A program made the translations under genes and the position numbers. DNA of 64,000 nucleotides from Chitinibacter sp. GC72 (GTDB lineage Bacteria > Pseudomonadota > Gammaproteobacteria > Burkholderiales > Chitinibacteraceae), in assembly GCF_009760905.1 (NCBI RefSeq), contig NZ_VIRW01000012.1, positions 28,801 to 92,800 on the forward strand, given 5' to 3'. Below the pieces are notes generated by a model, which saw only the letters and a program-made list of their open reading frames with translations, made no database searches and was not told the origin of the DNA. Positions 1-8,682 of the stretch are shown one piece after another; position 1 is the stretch's first letter, and the number at the start of each line of letters is the position of its first letter.

Positions 1-1277
1 TTCGTATGGCCTTGGGTGGCGTGCGTGATGAAGCGGAGATTCGTGGTCACCGCCGCACTTATATCGGCTCGATGCCGGGCAAAATTTTGCAAAGCATGAC
101 CAAGGTCGGTGTGAAAAATCCGCTGTTCCTGCTCGATGAAGTTGATAAATTGGGTAGCGATTTCCGTGGCGATCCGTCATCGGCTTTGCTCGAAGTGCTC
201 GATCCAGAGCAAAATCATTCGTTTAGCGACCATTACCTCGAAGTTGATTACGATTTGTCAGATGTGATGTTTGTCGCGACGGCCAACTCACTGAATATCC
301 CCGCACCATTATTGGACCGGATGGAGATCATTCGTCTGTCGGGTTACACCGAAGACGAAAAAGTCAATATTGCGCTCAAATACTTGGTTCCCAAGCAGAT
401 GAAGAACAATGGTGTGGCTGAGGGCGAATTGCAGATTGCCGATACCGCCGTACGAGACATTATCCGCTACTACACCCGAGAAGCGGGTGTGCGTAGCCTT
501 GATCGCGAAATCGCCAAGCTGTGCCGCAAAGTGGTCAAAGCTTTGCTGCTGAAGCCATCGGATAAGAAAGTGGTGATCAATGCGAAGAATCTGGATAAAT
601 ATCTGGGAGTTCATCGCTATGACTTTGGTGTTGCCGAGCAGAAAAACCAAATAGGTCAGGTGACTGGCTTGGCGTGGACCGAAGTGGGCGGCGAGTTGCT
701 GACGATCGAGACGGTTAAATTGCCGGGCAAAGGCAAAATGATCCAAACCGGTAAGCTCGGAGATGTGATGCAAGAGTCGATCCAGGCTGCTCTGTCGGTG
801 GTGCGCTCGCGTGCGGTGAGCCTAGGGATCGATCCCGAGTTCTACCAGAAAAACGATATGCATATCCACTTGCCTGAAGGTGCGACGCCAAAAGACGGTC
901 CATCGGCGGGTATTGGCATAGCCACGGCGCTAACATCGGTGTTGACGGGTATACCCGTCCGCTGCGATGTGGCAATGACCGGTGAAATTACCCTGCGTGG
1001 AGAAGTCTTACCGATTGGTGGCTTGAAAGAAAAACTACTGGCTGCGCATCGTGGTGGTATCAAGCAAGTACTGATACCGGAAGGAAACGTCAAAGACTTG
1101 ATCGAAATACCGGAAAATGTGAAGCGAGGCCTTGCTATTCATCCGGTCAAGTGGTTTGATGAGGTGTTGGCCTACGCGCTTGAACGCATGCCAGTTGCAA
1201 CACCTGCCGACACCCCGGCAGATGAAGCCATTGCCGGGACAAACGTTGATACAAACCAACACAGTCTCAAGCATTAA
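1..1277 (+). CDS. lon: ATP-dependent protease Lon, C-terminal part (5' end outside window)
   Basis: Lon is the cytoplasmic AAA+ serine protease that degrades damaged and regulatory proteins. Only about the last 424 codons are present and the reading frame is open at the left edge. The ATPase part shows the Walker B stretch LLDEVDKLG and the sensor region [19 protein letters not shown]. The proteolytic domain has the catalytic serine in [10 protein letters not shown] and the catalytic lysine in [14 protein letters not shown]. These are the Ser-Lys dyad positions of family S16. The C-terminus ([15 protein letters not shown]) is a low-complexity extension past the usual end. hupB follows 84 bp downstream, the order seen in many proteobacteria. 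Assignment is secure; the true start cannot be seen. Confidence 0.97.
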   Translation, partial: RMALGGVRDEAEIRGHRRTYIGSMPGKILQSMTKVGVKNPLFLLDEVDKLGSDFRGDPSSALLEVLDPEQNHSFSDHYLEVDYDLSDVMFVATANSLNIPAPLLDRMEIIRLSGYTEDEKVNIALKYLVPKQMKNNGVAEGELQIADTAVRDIIRYYTREAGVRSLDREIAKLCRKVVKALLLKPSDKKVVINAKNLDKYLGVHRYDFGVAEQKNQIGQVTGLAWTEVGGELLTIETVKLPGKGKMIQTGKLGDVMQESIQAALSVVRSRAVSLGIDPEFYQKNDMHIHLPEGATPKDGPSAGIGIATALTSVLTGIPVRCDVAMTGEITLRGEVLPIGGLKEKLLAAHRGGIKQVLIPEGNVKDLIEIPENVKRGLAIHPVKWFDEVLAYALERMPVATPADTPADEAIAGTNVDTNQHSLKH

Positions 1278-1307
1278 TTGACACTTATTTTGCGGTCTTG
1301 ATATAAA
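1278..1307 (+). promoter_or_regulatory. Sigma-70-type promoter for hupB
   Basis: TTGACA at 1278-1283 and TATAAA at 1302-1307 are separated by 18 bp. It starts immediately after the lon stop codon and lies 55 bp upstream of hupB, on the same strand. It is a near-consensus match, so hupB probably has its own promoter in addition to read-through from lon. Confidence 0.6.
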
Positions 1308-1361
1308 CATCAAGCAATGCACCAACCAGATTCATCTAATCAAAATAGAAAGGGGATGTAA

Positions 1362-1634
1362 GTGAATAAATCGGAACTCATCGATGCAATCGCTGAATCA
1401 GCAGGTCTGTCTAAAGCTGCTGCTGGCAAAGCGCTGGATGCAACCGTAGAAGCGATCTCCAACGCGCTTAAAAGCGGTCAGGAAGTGACGCTGGTTGGTT
1501 TTGGTTCTTTCTACGTTTCAGAACGTGAAGAGCGCACTGGCCGTAACCCACGCACTGGCGAGTCAATCAAGATCGCTGCTGCTAAACAGCCAAAATTCCG
1601 CGCTGGTAAATCGTTGAAAGACGCAGTTCAATAA
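1362..1634 (+). CDS. hupB: DNA-binding protein HU (beta type)
   Basis: A 90-residue nucleoid protein that bends and compacts DNA as a dimer. The whole HU fold is present: the N-terminal helices [18 protein letters not shown], then [19 protein letters not shown] with the [13 protein letters not shown]-binding arm, and the C-terminal [11 protein letters not shown]. The start is GTG at 1362, preceded by the ribosome-binding site AAGGGG. The only nearby ATG (1356) runs straight into a stop codon. The E. coli hupB gene also uses a GTG start. Length matches the family. It sits between lon and tRNA-Asp with its own strong promoter candidate. Confidence 0.97.
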   Translation: MNKSELIDAIAESAGLSKAAAGKALDATVEAISNALKSGQEVTLVGFGSFYVSEREERTGRNPRTGESIKIAAAKQPKFRAGKSLKDAVQ

Positions 1635-1683
1635 TTGAATTGTCGAGTTAGGTCAGCGCAGAATCGCTGCTGATCTGCTCTTT

Positions 1684-1760
1684 GGAGTGGTAGTTCAGTT
1701 GGTTAGAATACCGGCCTGTCACGCCGGGGGTCGCGGGTTCGAGTCCCGTCCACTCCGCCA
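1684..1760 (+). tRNA. tRNA-Asp (anticodon GTC)
   Basis: A 77-nt cloverleaf with encoded CCA. The acceptor arm GGAGTGG pairs with CCACTCC. The D arm is GTTC..GAAT, the anticodon arm is CCGGCCTGTCACGCCGG with GTC at 1718-1720, and the T arm carries GGTTCGAGTCC. It lies 49 bp after hupB and is followed directly by a terminator. Confidence 0.97.
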
Positions 1761-1769
1761 AAACCTTAA

Positions 1770-1800
1770 GGGCAAACGTCATTGTTTGCCCTTTTGTTTT
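1770..1800 (+). terminator. Rho-independent terminator after tRNA-Asp
   Basis: GGGCAAAC (1770-1777) pairs with GTTTGCCC (1784-1791) around a 6-nt loop, followed by TTTTGTTTT. It ends the hupB/tRNA-Asp transcription unit. Confidence 0.85.
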
Positions 1801-1884
1801 ATGCGCAGAATATTGCTTCTCTTACAGACATAAGTCATGCAATCTGGCATGATAACGCGCACACAAAGCAGGAGTTCGTCGTTC

Positions 1885-3723
1885 ATGTTTGATTTTGTAC
1901 ACAATAATAAAACCGCTGTTCAGGTAATTCTGGGTCTGATTTCTGTCGGTCTCGTTGTCGGTATTGGCTTTAGTGGCTATGAAGCGATGGGTCAGGGCGA
2001 CGACTATCTGGCTAAAGTGGGCAAGTCGCGGATCACAGAGCGTGAGCTGGCGCAGGCAATTGGCAATCAGGCTGTGCCAGATGAAATGAAGCCGATGGTA
2101 ATCGAACAACTGGTTCGTCAACAGCTGCTGCAGGAAAAAGCCCGCGAGCTGCGCCTTGCAGTACCTGATGCTGTATTGCGCGACGCTATTGCGGCCATCC
2201 CTGCATTTCAGGTTGATGGCAAATTTGATGCCAAGCGGTATCAGGAAATGCTGGCTTCACAGCAAATGTCTCCTACTCAGTTTGAAGAGAAAGTTAAGCA
2301 AGACCTGATTTTGCGCCAGCTGATGGATGGTGTGATGCAGACTGGTTTTGTGTCAAATTCACAGATGCAGCGTCTTAATACCCTGATGGGTGAGAAACGC
2401 GAAGTTTCTTCTGCGGTGCTGTCTCCAGAACTGTATCTCTCCCAAGTGACTGTGAGCGATGCTGAAATCAAGCAATACTACAATGCTAATCAGGCACAGT
2501 TTAAATCGCCTGACCGGGCAAAGCTTGAATATGTCACTTTCTCGCAGGCAGATCTGGCTGCCCAGCAAGTGGTGAGCGATGCGGAAATCCAGAAATACTT
2601 TGACGAGCATAAAGCTGATATTGCCAAAGAAGAGCGCAAAGTCAGCCACATCTTGCTCAATGCAGCCAAAGATCTGAAAGCCGAAGAAAAAGCCAAAGTG
2701 CGTGCGCAGGCTGAACAGATTCTGGCCGAAGTGAAGAAAAATCCGGCGCAATTTGCCGCGCTGGCCAAGGCTAAGTCACAAGACCCAGGCTCTGCAGCCA
2801 ATGGTGGTGATCTGGGCTTTTTCGCCAAGGGCGCTATGGTCAAGCCTTTTGAAGATGCTGCTTTTAAAATGAGCAAAGGCCAGATTAGTGAGATTGTTGA
2901 AACCGATTTTGGTTTTCACATCCTGAAACTTGATGATATCAAGGGTGCCAATTTTGACGATCTGAAGCCTCAAATCGAACAGCAATTGAAACTCGAAAAA
3001 GCCCAGGCAGCATTTCAGTCGCAATCAGAAAAATTCAGCGAAATCGTCTACCAGCAGGCTGATAGTTTAAAGCCGGTGGCAGATGCGCTGAAATTGAAGA
3101 TCGAACAAAGTGGCTGGGTGACCCGCACTGCTGCTCAGGAGCCTCAGCTTAATAATCCTAAATTGCTTGAAGCAGCGTTTACTGATGATGTGCTAAAGAA
3201 AAAACACAATTCAGAGGCCATTGAAGTAGGTCGTGGCCAACTGGTTTCTGTGCGTGTGCTGGCCTTCCAGCCTACCCAGACACAGCCATTGGCCGATGTC
3301 TCGGCAGGTATTGTGAGCAAACTCAAGCAGGAAAAAGCCCTCAAGCTGGCCGCTACTGATGGTGAGGCCAAGCTTAAAGCACTTAACTCGGGTGCTCAAG
3401 TGGCGCTAGCATGGGGTGAGACACAGGCCTTGAGCCGTATTGCTGCTCCTGAAGTGGCCGAGAGTGATCTGAAAGCCATTTTCAAGGCTGATACCAGCAA
3501 ACAGCAGGCCTATGTGGGCGCTAATGTAGCTGGCAAGGGTTATGTGATTTACAAAGTAGGCAAAACCATTCCGGCGCCTACGCTGAGTGCCGAGAATAAA
3601 TTCAAGATGGATGAAAATTTGTCCAGAATGTATGGTCAGGTTGAATTGTCGGCTTATCTGGATGCCATCAAGAAAGACATCAAAGTGCAGTACAGCAAGC
3701 AATTGGCCAAAAAGGCTGAGTGA
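1885..3723 (+). CDS. ppiD: Peptidyl-prolyl cis-trans isomerase PpiD (SurA/parvulin type), membrane-anchored
   Basis: A 612-residue periplasmic folding helper tethered to the inner membrane, acting on outer-membrane and secreted proteins leaving the Sec translocon. Residues about 12-34 form the single membrane anchor, followed by a SurA-like N-terminal chaperone region. One parvulin (PPIC) domain lies at about 249-352, from RKVSHILL through GGDLGFFAKGAMV to DFGFHILKLDDI. A C-terminal chaperone-like part follows. I chose ATG 1885 (MFDFVHNNKTAVQ): CAGGAG lies upstream and PpiD proteins usually begin MFDFV-like. An in-frame start 16 codons earlier has no good ribosome-binding site. A strong terminator follows, so it is a single-gene unit. 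Confidence 0.93.
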   Translation: MFDFVHNNKTAVQVILGLISVGLVVGIGFSGYEAMGQGDDYLAKVGKSRITERELAQAIGNQAVPDEMKPMVIEQLVRQQLLQEKARELRLAVPDAVLRDAIAAIPAFQVDGKFDAKRYQEMLASQQMSPTQFEEKVKQDLILRQLMDGVMQTGFVSNSQMQRLNTLMGEKREVSSAVLSPELYLSQVTVSDAEIKQYYNANQAQFKSPDRAKLEYVTFSQADLAAQQVVSDAEIQKYFDEHKADIAKEERKVSHILLNAAKDLKAEEKAKVRAQAEQILAEVKKNPAQFAALAKAKSQDPGSAANGGDLGFFAKGAMVKPFEDAAFKMSKGQISEIVETDFGFHILKLDDIKGANFDDLKPQIEQQLKLEKAQAAFQSQSEKFSEIVYQQADSLKPVADALKLKIEQSGWVTRTAAQEPQLNNPKLLEAAFTDDVLKKKHNSEAIEVGRGQLVSVRVLAFQPTQTQPLADVSAGIVSKLKQEKALKLAATDGEAKLKALNSGAQVALAWGETQALSRIAAPEVAESDLKAIFKADTSKQQAYVGANVAGKGYVIYKVGKTIPAPTLSAENKFKMDENLSRMYGQVELSAYLDAIKKDIKVQYSKQLAKKAE

Positions 3724-3730
3724 TCGCTTC

Positions 3731-3771
3731 CCAAATAATAAAACCGGCTTTGAGCCGGTTTTATTATTTGG
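3731..3771. terminator. Bidirectional terminator between ppiD and the crotonase gene
   Basis: A perfect 19-bp stem (3731-3749 with 3753-3771) closes on a 3-nt loop, with a GC-rich core and A/T-rich outer arms that give a U-run in both directions. It contains the stop codon of the convergent crotonase gene (3764-3766), so one element serves both genes. Confidence 0.9.
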
Positions 3772-4555
3772 GTGCCCAGTCCGGGCTGGCCTGCCTTAAA
3801 TAGGCATCCAGACCTGCTTGGGCTTCTTCGTGTGATCGTATGTGGGCCATGCGGTGCGCGGTGTCCGATAGCATGGCGTCATCAATTGGGCGGTGCTCAA
3901 CCGAGGTGATAAAGCGTTTGGCTGCGGTTAGCGCGTGCGGGCTATTGTGCAAAATCGTACGAACCCAGTGTGCAACCTGTTCGCTCACTGCCTCATCACT
4001 GGCGGGGCATTCATGAATCAGGCCCAGGCCTTGTGCGGCCGCGGGGCTAAAACGCTCCGTGCTTAGAAAATAGCGCCGCGCGGCACTGCTGCCCATTTTA
4101 TTGATAACATAAGGGCCAAACACTGCAGGGATCAGCCCCAGCCGGGTGTCGGGGATGCAAAACCAGCTTTCTGGCGAGCAGACCGCCATATCGCAGCAGG
4201 AGATCAGCCCAATACCCATGCCAATCGCTGGCCCGTTAATATGGGCGATAGTTGGAATGGGCAGGCGATCCAGCGTGCGTAGCAGGCGGGCAATGTGCAG
4301 TGCATCTTCAAAATTATGGTCTGGCCCGGCCTGGCTGCCTTTGAGCATCCACTGATGATCGGTGCCAGCGCAGAAAAAACGGCCGGTGCCAGTTAAAACC
4401 AGTACCCGGGCATCCGGGTTCTGACTGATGGCGGCCAGTGTGGCCGTTAGCTCGGCCACCATGATTTCATTGATTGCATTACATACTTCGGGGCGAACAA
4501 GCCGGAGGGTAACGACGCCTGTGCTGCTCATTTGACAGTCGATCGTATCACTCAT
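3764..4555 (-). CDS. Enoyl-CoA hydratase/isomerase family protein (resembles 3-methylglutaconyl-CoA hydratase)
   Basis: A 263-residue crotonase-fold protein, likely hydrating an enoyl-CoA in fatty-acid or branched-chain catabolism. The two oxyanion-hole segments are seen as FFCAGTDHQWM and GPAIGMGIGLISCCDMAV. The stretch RLGLIPAVFGPYVINKMG followed by ARRYFLSTERF is typical of the LiuC-like branch. Where many hydratases have a catalytic glutamate (PE..LGL) this has IPDTRLGLIP, so Asp takes that place and the chemistry may differ. Start chosen at 4555 because AAGGAG lies 8 nt upstream; longer in-frame starts lack this. No other leucine-degradation genes are nearby, so the substrate is unknown. 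An inverted repeat lies upstream. Confidence 0.82.
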   Translation of the reverse strand: MSDTIDCQMSSTGVVTLRLVRPEVCNAINEIMVAELTATLAAISQNPDARVLVLTGTGRFFCAGTDHQWMLKGSQAGPDHNFEDALHIARLLRTLDRLPIPTIAHINGPAIGMGIGLISCCDMAVCSPESWFCIPDTRLGLIPAVFGPYVINKMGSSAARRYFLSTERFSPAAAQGLGLIHECPASDEAVSEQVAHWVRTILHNSPHALTAAKRFITSVEHRPIDDAMLSDTAHRMAHIRSHEEAQAGLDAYLRQASPDWAPK

Positions 4556-4591
4556 TGCCCGGCTCCTTGACGTGGTTTTCATGCGTTTTTG

Positions 4592-4618
4592 TTGCACTGC
4601 ACCTATGGTTTAGTGCAA
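4592..4618. promoter_or_regulatory. Inverted repeat upstream of the crotonase gene (possible operator)
   Basis: TTGCACT (4592-4598) and AGTGCAA (4612-4618) form a perfect 7-bp inverted repeat with a 13-bp spacer. It lies 37 bp upstream of the crotonase start. Imperfect pairing extends outward (GCGTTT...AAACGC, 4583-4628). It could be a dimeric regulator site or a leader hairpin. No regulator gene is adjacent. Confidence 0.35.
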
Positions 4619-4759
4619 AAACAAACGCTTAGCCAGCGTAAAATGAATTCCTGAACTGATTGCCTGATCCAAGTTTAAGAAAGGTTGGAACTGGGTGGCG
4701 ATAAGGCGTAAAATCCACCGCCTTATTGGCTGAACAATAAGACTCTCGGAGAGACTGGC

Positions 4760-5098
4760 ATGCATGATCTCACACCCCTTCATCATCCGTCGCAGGACTC
4801 GCGCAATATTGCGGTGCTGGTCTATTTACTCACGATTTTCTTTAGTTTCATTCCCGGGCTTGTCATCTATGTATTGAAAAAAGATGACGAGTTTATGTTT
4901 GATGCGGGCAAGGAATCACTGAACTGGTCGATTACCCTGATGCTGGTCAGCTTGGTCTTGGGTTGGATACCTATCCTGGGTTGGTTGTTGGTGCTGGTGC
5001 TCTGGTTCTGCAATGTTATTTGCAGTGTGCTGGGGGCTTTGAACGCCAGTAAAGGCATGTATTACCGTTATCCATTTGCTTTGCGTCTGATTGCTTGA
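4760..5098 (+). CDS. DUF4870 (Tic20-like) small membrane protein
   Basis: A 112-residue inner-membrane protein of unknown function. It shows the DUF4870 pattern: a charged N-terminus, a helix at about 16-39 (IAVLVYLLTIFFSFIPGLV), a short cytoplasmic KKDDEFMFDAGKESLNW segment, then two closely spaced helices (about 52-95). A ribosome-binding site, GGAGAG, precedes ATG 4760. Its stop codon overlaps the start of the next gene by one base (TGATG), so the two are translationally coupled and probably function in the same process, though no function is established. Confidence 0.8.
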   Translation: MHDLTPLHHPSQDSRNIAVLVYLLTIFFSFIPGLVIYVLKKDDEFMFDAGKESLNWSITLMLVSLVLGWIPILGWLLVLVLWFCNVICSVLGALNASKGMYYRYPFALRLIA

Positions 5099-5934
5099 TG
5101 AAGTATTTCTTTTTGCTGGTTTGCTGCTTTGCCACCAGCCATTTTGCTTTGGCCGCTTCGACCCCTTTGGGTAAGTCTGGTCTGAAGGGGCAATACTTTG
5201 CGCCTGATCGTTCGCAGGCGCCCGCTGTCATCCTGATGCATGGTTGTGGTGGTTTATATGCGCGTGATCAGCAATTGGCCATTCGCTACGCGCGTATGAG
5301 TAGCCAGCTGCAGGAGCTCGACTTTGGCGTGCTGCTGCTCGATGATGCTGTGCGGCGCAAGCAACCATGCGCACTGCAGAGCATCAAGCAGCAGAAAGCT
5401 GAAATGCGGCGCAAAGCAAACAATTTGCAGCGTGCCGTGAAATGGCTGAAGCAGCGGCGCGAAATTGACCCCAACCGGATCGCTGTGGTCGGTTGGGATA
5501 GCGGAGCGAGCGCTGCGCTGGCGTTGCTGGGCCGCAAAAATCCGGGCCTGCGCTCGGCGGCGGTGTTTTATCCCAATTGCCGACTTTTGCTGGGCGCTGA
5601 TTTTCGTGTTGCTGCACCTACTTTGTTATTGACCGGGCAGCAGGATGGCTTGACGCCCATTGAGCAATGCACGGAGCTGAGTATGGTGTCAGGGCAGAGT
5701 CTGTTTCATCTGGTCAGCTACCCGCAGGCGCGGCATGATTTTGATCTGATGCTCGATAATCTGGAGCACGAGGCCTTGAATCTGCCTGCCAACCATCTGG
5801 CACTGGAAGACATTGCCGATCCCGAGGCCGCTCAGGATGCGTGGCGACGCACTTATAAATGGCTGTCACGCTGGTTTGACCCTGCGCGCAGTATCGAAGG
5901 CGTGCCACCGCGCACGTTTCAGGCTAATCAGTAA
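5098..5934 (+). CDS. Secreted dienelactone-hydrolase-like alpha/beta hydrolase
   Basis: A 278-residue exported hydrolase. A signal peptide covers about residues 1-20 (MKYFFLLVCC...FALAA). The alpha/beta-hydrolase landmarks are the oxyanion strand AVILMHGCGGL (about 44-53), the nucleophile elbow GWDSG (132-136), the acid-loop D183 in TGQQDGLTP and the histidine H213 in ARHDF. The elbow normally reads G-x-Ser/Cys-x-G, but here the third position is Asp134, as in Asp-nucleophile branches such as epoxide hydrolases; Ser135 is one position off. The start is ATG 5098, overlapping the DUF4870 stop. The substrate is unknown. Confidence 0.78.
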   Translation: MKYFFLLVCCFATSHFALAASTPLGKSGLKGQYFAPDRSQAPAVILMHGCGGLYARDQQLAIRYARMSSQLQELDFGVLLLDDAVRRKQPCALQSIKQQKAEMRRKANNLQRAVKWLKQRREIDPNRIAVVGWDSGASAALALLGRKNPGLRSAAVFYPNCRLLLGADFRVAAPTLLLTGQQDGLTPIEQCTELSMVSGQSLFHLVSYPQARHDFDLMLDNLEHEALNLPANHLALEDIADPEAAQDAWRRTYKWLSRWFDPARSIEGVPPRTFQANQ

Positions 5935-6138
5935 TCAGCCGTAGATCGTCATTGGCTACTCACGGCTTACCCAAGCGCAGCCAATCTCTGCATTGTGATC
6001 TCTCTAGATTAATGCGGGCATTCGCGCGCTAGCCGCCCAGACCGTGGCAGCACGGCTGCGCAATTTATTGTGCTGATTCAATAGTGCTGCGGCAGAAATG
6101 CATTAAAATGGCGGCTTGAATTCAGGAGCGAATACACA

Positions 6139-7038
6139 ATGAGCAATACCGACTATTCAGCGATTTTGTCTGGCACACAAGGTGTCAGCATCAAATCATC
6201 GGCTGATTGTTTTACCCATACTGGTGAAGGCCTGCCCGTGGTGGTGGTTGAGAATGCGCTCGGGTCGGCCATTTTTACGCTGCAGGGTGCTCATTTGCTG
6301 TCATTTGTCCCTGCTGCCGGGGAAGAGATTTTGTGGTTATCGCCACTGGCCCATTTTGAGCCGGGCAAGGCGGTGCGCGGTGGTATTCCACTGTGTCTGC
6401 CATGGTTTGGCGGCCATCCGGATGGCCTGCAGTCACATGGTTTTGCACGCACCAGCGACTGGGTTTTGGAGCAAGTGAGCAATCAAGCTGATGGCACAAC
6501 CTTGCTGATCGCCAGCCTGAGCAGTAACGCCAGCACATTGGCAATGTGGCCTCATGAATTCCGTTTTGAGCTGCAGATTGAAGTTGGCCGTGAGCTGAAG
6601 CTCACCTTGAATGTCGACAATCTAAGCAATACCCCCGCCCCGTTTACCTACGCATTCCATACCTACTTTGCGGTTGTTGACTATACCCTGTGCCCGATTC
6701 AGGGGCTGGAAAACTTGACCTACGTGGATACGATCGGTGAAATCACCCGCCGTTATCAGGCTGAAACGCTGCAATTATCGGGCGCCACCGACCGTGTGTA
6801 TCTTGATGTGCCTGAGCTGCAAACCATTATTGATGGCGTACGCCAAATTAAAATCAGTAGCTCGGCACATAGTGCGATTGTCTGGAACCCGGGCGATCAT
6901 GCCGACAAAATGCAGGATGTTCTTGAACATCGTCAGCAATTTGTCTGTGTTGAGCGTGGGGATGTCTTTGATAATGCGCTCACGATTGCACCTCACTCGC
7001 GCTTTAGCGCGGTGATGACGCTGTCCGAAGTGCGTTAA
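6139..7038 (+). CDS. D-hexose-6-phosphate mutarotase (aldose-1-epimerase fold)
   Basis: A 299-residue protein of the YeaD/glucose-6-phosphate 1-epimerase family, interconverting alpha and beta anomers of phosphorylated hexoses in the cytoplasm. Recognisable segments are GSAIFTLQGAHLLSF near the N-terminus, WLSPLAHFEPGKAVRGGIPL, CLPWFGGHPDG...SHGFART with the conserved arginine/histidine substrate region, the FTYAFHTYF catalytic-histidine segment and VWNPG near the C-terminus. CAGGAG precedes the start and a terminator follows. The 204 bp before it (5935-6138) show no gene or structured element I can support. It is transcribed alone. Confidence 0.88.
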   Translation: MSNTDYSAILSGTQGVSIKSSADCFTHTGEGLPVVVVENALGSAIFTLQGAHLLSFVPAAGEEILWLSPLAHFEPGKAVRGGIPLCLPWFGGHPDGLQSHGFARTSDWVLEQVSNQADGTTLLIASLSSNASTLAMWPHEFRFELQIEVGRELKLTLNVDNLSNTPAPFTYAFHTYFAVVDYTLCPIQGLENLTYVDTIGEITRRYQAETLQLSGATDRVYLDVPELQTIIDGVRQIKISSSAHSAIVWNPGDHADKMQDVLEHRQQFVCVERGDVFDNALTIAPHSRFSAVMTLSEVR

Positions 7039-7064
7039 GCGGCTTTTTTCGATCATTGATAGTT

Positions 7065-7095
7065 AAAAACGCCCGCATGTTCGGGCGTTTTTTTT
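7065..7095 (+). terminator. Rho-independent terminator after the mutarotase gene
   Basis: CGCCCG (7070-7075) pairs with CGGGCG (7082-7087), flanked by AAAAA on the left and a run of eight T residues on the right. ubiD begins 13 bp later, so ubiD transcription may start inside or upstream of this structure. Confidence 0.85.
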
Positions 7096-7107
7096 GGATG
7101 CATAACG

Positions 7108-8631
7108 ATGAAATACCGTGATTTGCGCGATTTTATGTCGCAACTTGAAGCTCAGGGCGAGCTGAAACGAATTCAAACTCCGGTGTCGGCCAAGCTGGAG
7201 ATGACCGAATTATGTGACCGTATCTTGCGCAATGCAGGGCCTGCTGTGCTGTTCGAGAACGTACCCGGCTACAGTATGCCGGTGCTGGGCAATCTATTCG
7301 GCACACCGCGCCGCGTGGCACTTGGCATGGGCGCGCAGGACGTATCGGCACTGCGCGAAATCGGCCAGACGCTGGCTTATCTGAAAGAGCCTGAGCCACC
7401 GAAAGGCTTTCGCGATGCGTGGGAAAAGCTGCCACTCTTGAAGCAAGTGCTCAATATGGCGCCCAAAGAAGTGCGCAAAGGCATCTGTCAGGAAGTGGTG
7501 ATTGAAGGCCCGGATGTGGATTTGGGCGCAATTCCGATCCAGCACTGCTGGCCCGGTGATATTGCGCCGCTGATTACCTGGGGTTTGGTCGTCACACGCG
7601 GGCCGAATAAAAAACGTCAGAATCTGGGGATTTATCGCCAGCAGGTCATTGGCAAAAATCAGGTGATTATGCGCTGGCTGGCGCACCGCGGCGGCGCGCT
7701 CGATTTTCGTGAGCACGCAAAGCAAAATCCGGGCAAACCGTATCCGGTCGCCGTGGTGCTCGGTTGCGATCCGGCGACCATCCTCGGCGCGGTTACACCG
7801 GTACCCGATACGTTGTCTGAGTATCAGTTTGCCGGCTTGCTGCGTGGTAGTAAGACCGAGCTGGTGCAATGTATCGGCTCTGATCTACAAGTGCCGGCCA
7901 CAGCTGAAATCGTGCTCGAAGGGGTACTCAAACCGTGCGAAACCGGCTACGTTGGCGTTTCCGGGCAAGGCGTACCGATGAAAGAGGTCGGCGGCTTTTT
8001 GCACGCTTTAGAAGGCCCGTACGGCGACCACACTGGCTACTACAACGAGCAGGACTGGTTTCCTGTCTTTGAAGTCGAGCGCATCACCACGCGGCCCGAC
8101 CCGATTTATCACAGCACTTACACGGGTAAACCACCAGATGAACCGGCGATTCTGGGCGTGGCGCTCAATGAAGTCTTCGTGCCGATTTTGCAAAAGCAGT
8201 TTCCGGAAATCGTCGACTTTTATCTGCCACCCGAAGGTTGCAGCTACCGGATGGCGATTGTGTCGATTAAAAAGCAATATCCGGGCCATGCCAAACGGGT
8301 GATGTTTGGTGTCTGGTCCTTCCTGCGCCAGTTCATGTACACCAAGTACATCGTGATCGTCGACGACGATGTGGATTGCCGCGACTGGAAAGAAGTGATC
8401 TGGGCGATAACCACGCGAATGGACCCGGTGCGCGATACCACTTTGGTCGAGCACACGCCGATTGATTATCTTGATTTTGCCAGCCCGATTTCGGGCCTGG
8501 GTGGCAAAATGGGCTTGGATGCGACCAATAAAATGCCGGGCGAAACCAGCCGCGAATGGGGCAGGGTGATCGCACGTGATCCGGCTGCCGTGGCGCGGAT
8601 TGACGCAATCTGGCAGGAATTGAACTTGTAA
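7108..8631 (+). CDS. ubiD: 4-hydroxy-3-polyprenylbenzoate decarboxylase (UbiD family)
   Basis: A 507-residue, prenylated-FMN-dependent decarboxylase that removes the carboxyl group from the prenylated ring during ubiquinone synthesis. Family landmarks are [14 protein letters not shown] at the start, [13 protein letters not shown] and [16 protein letters not shown] (cofactor and metal region), [10 protein letters not shown], and the C-terminal [15 protein letters not shown]. Length is close to E. coli UbiD (about 497 residues). The partner UbiX, which makes the cofactor, is not in the window. ubiA and ubiC lie 16 kb away, so the pathway genes are scattered. Confidence 0.95.
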   Translation: MKYRDLRDFMSQLEAQGELKRIQTPVSAKLEMTELCDRILRNAGPAVLFENVPGYSMPVLGNLFGTPRRVALGMGAQDVSALREIGQTLAYLKEPEPPKGFRDAWEKLPLLKQVLNMAPKEVRKGICQEVVIEGPDVDLGAIPIQHCWPGDIAPLITWGLVVTRGPNKKRQNLGIYRQQVIGKNQVIMRWLAHRGGALDFREHAKQNPGKPYPVAVVLGCDPATILGAVTPVPDTLSEYQFAGLLRGSKTELVQCIGSDLQVPATAEIVLEGVLKPCETGYVGVSGQGVPMKEVGGFLHALEGPYGDHTGYYNEQDWFPVFEVERITTRPDPIYHSTYTGKPPDEPAILGVALNEVFVPILQKQFPEIVDFYLPPEGCSYRMAIVSIKKQYPGHAKRVMFGVWSFLRQFMYTKYIVIVDDDVDCRDWKEVIWAITTRMDPVRDTTLVEHTPIDYLDFASPISGLGGKMGLDATNKMPGETSREWGRVIARDPAAVARIDAIWQELNL

Positions 8632-8682
8632 AAGAGTTTAGTCTATCCTGAACTACTGTCGCTTAAAGAATTGGGAAAGCCC

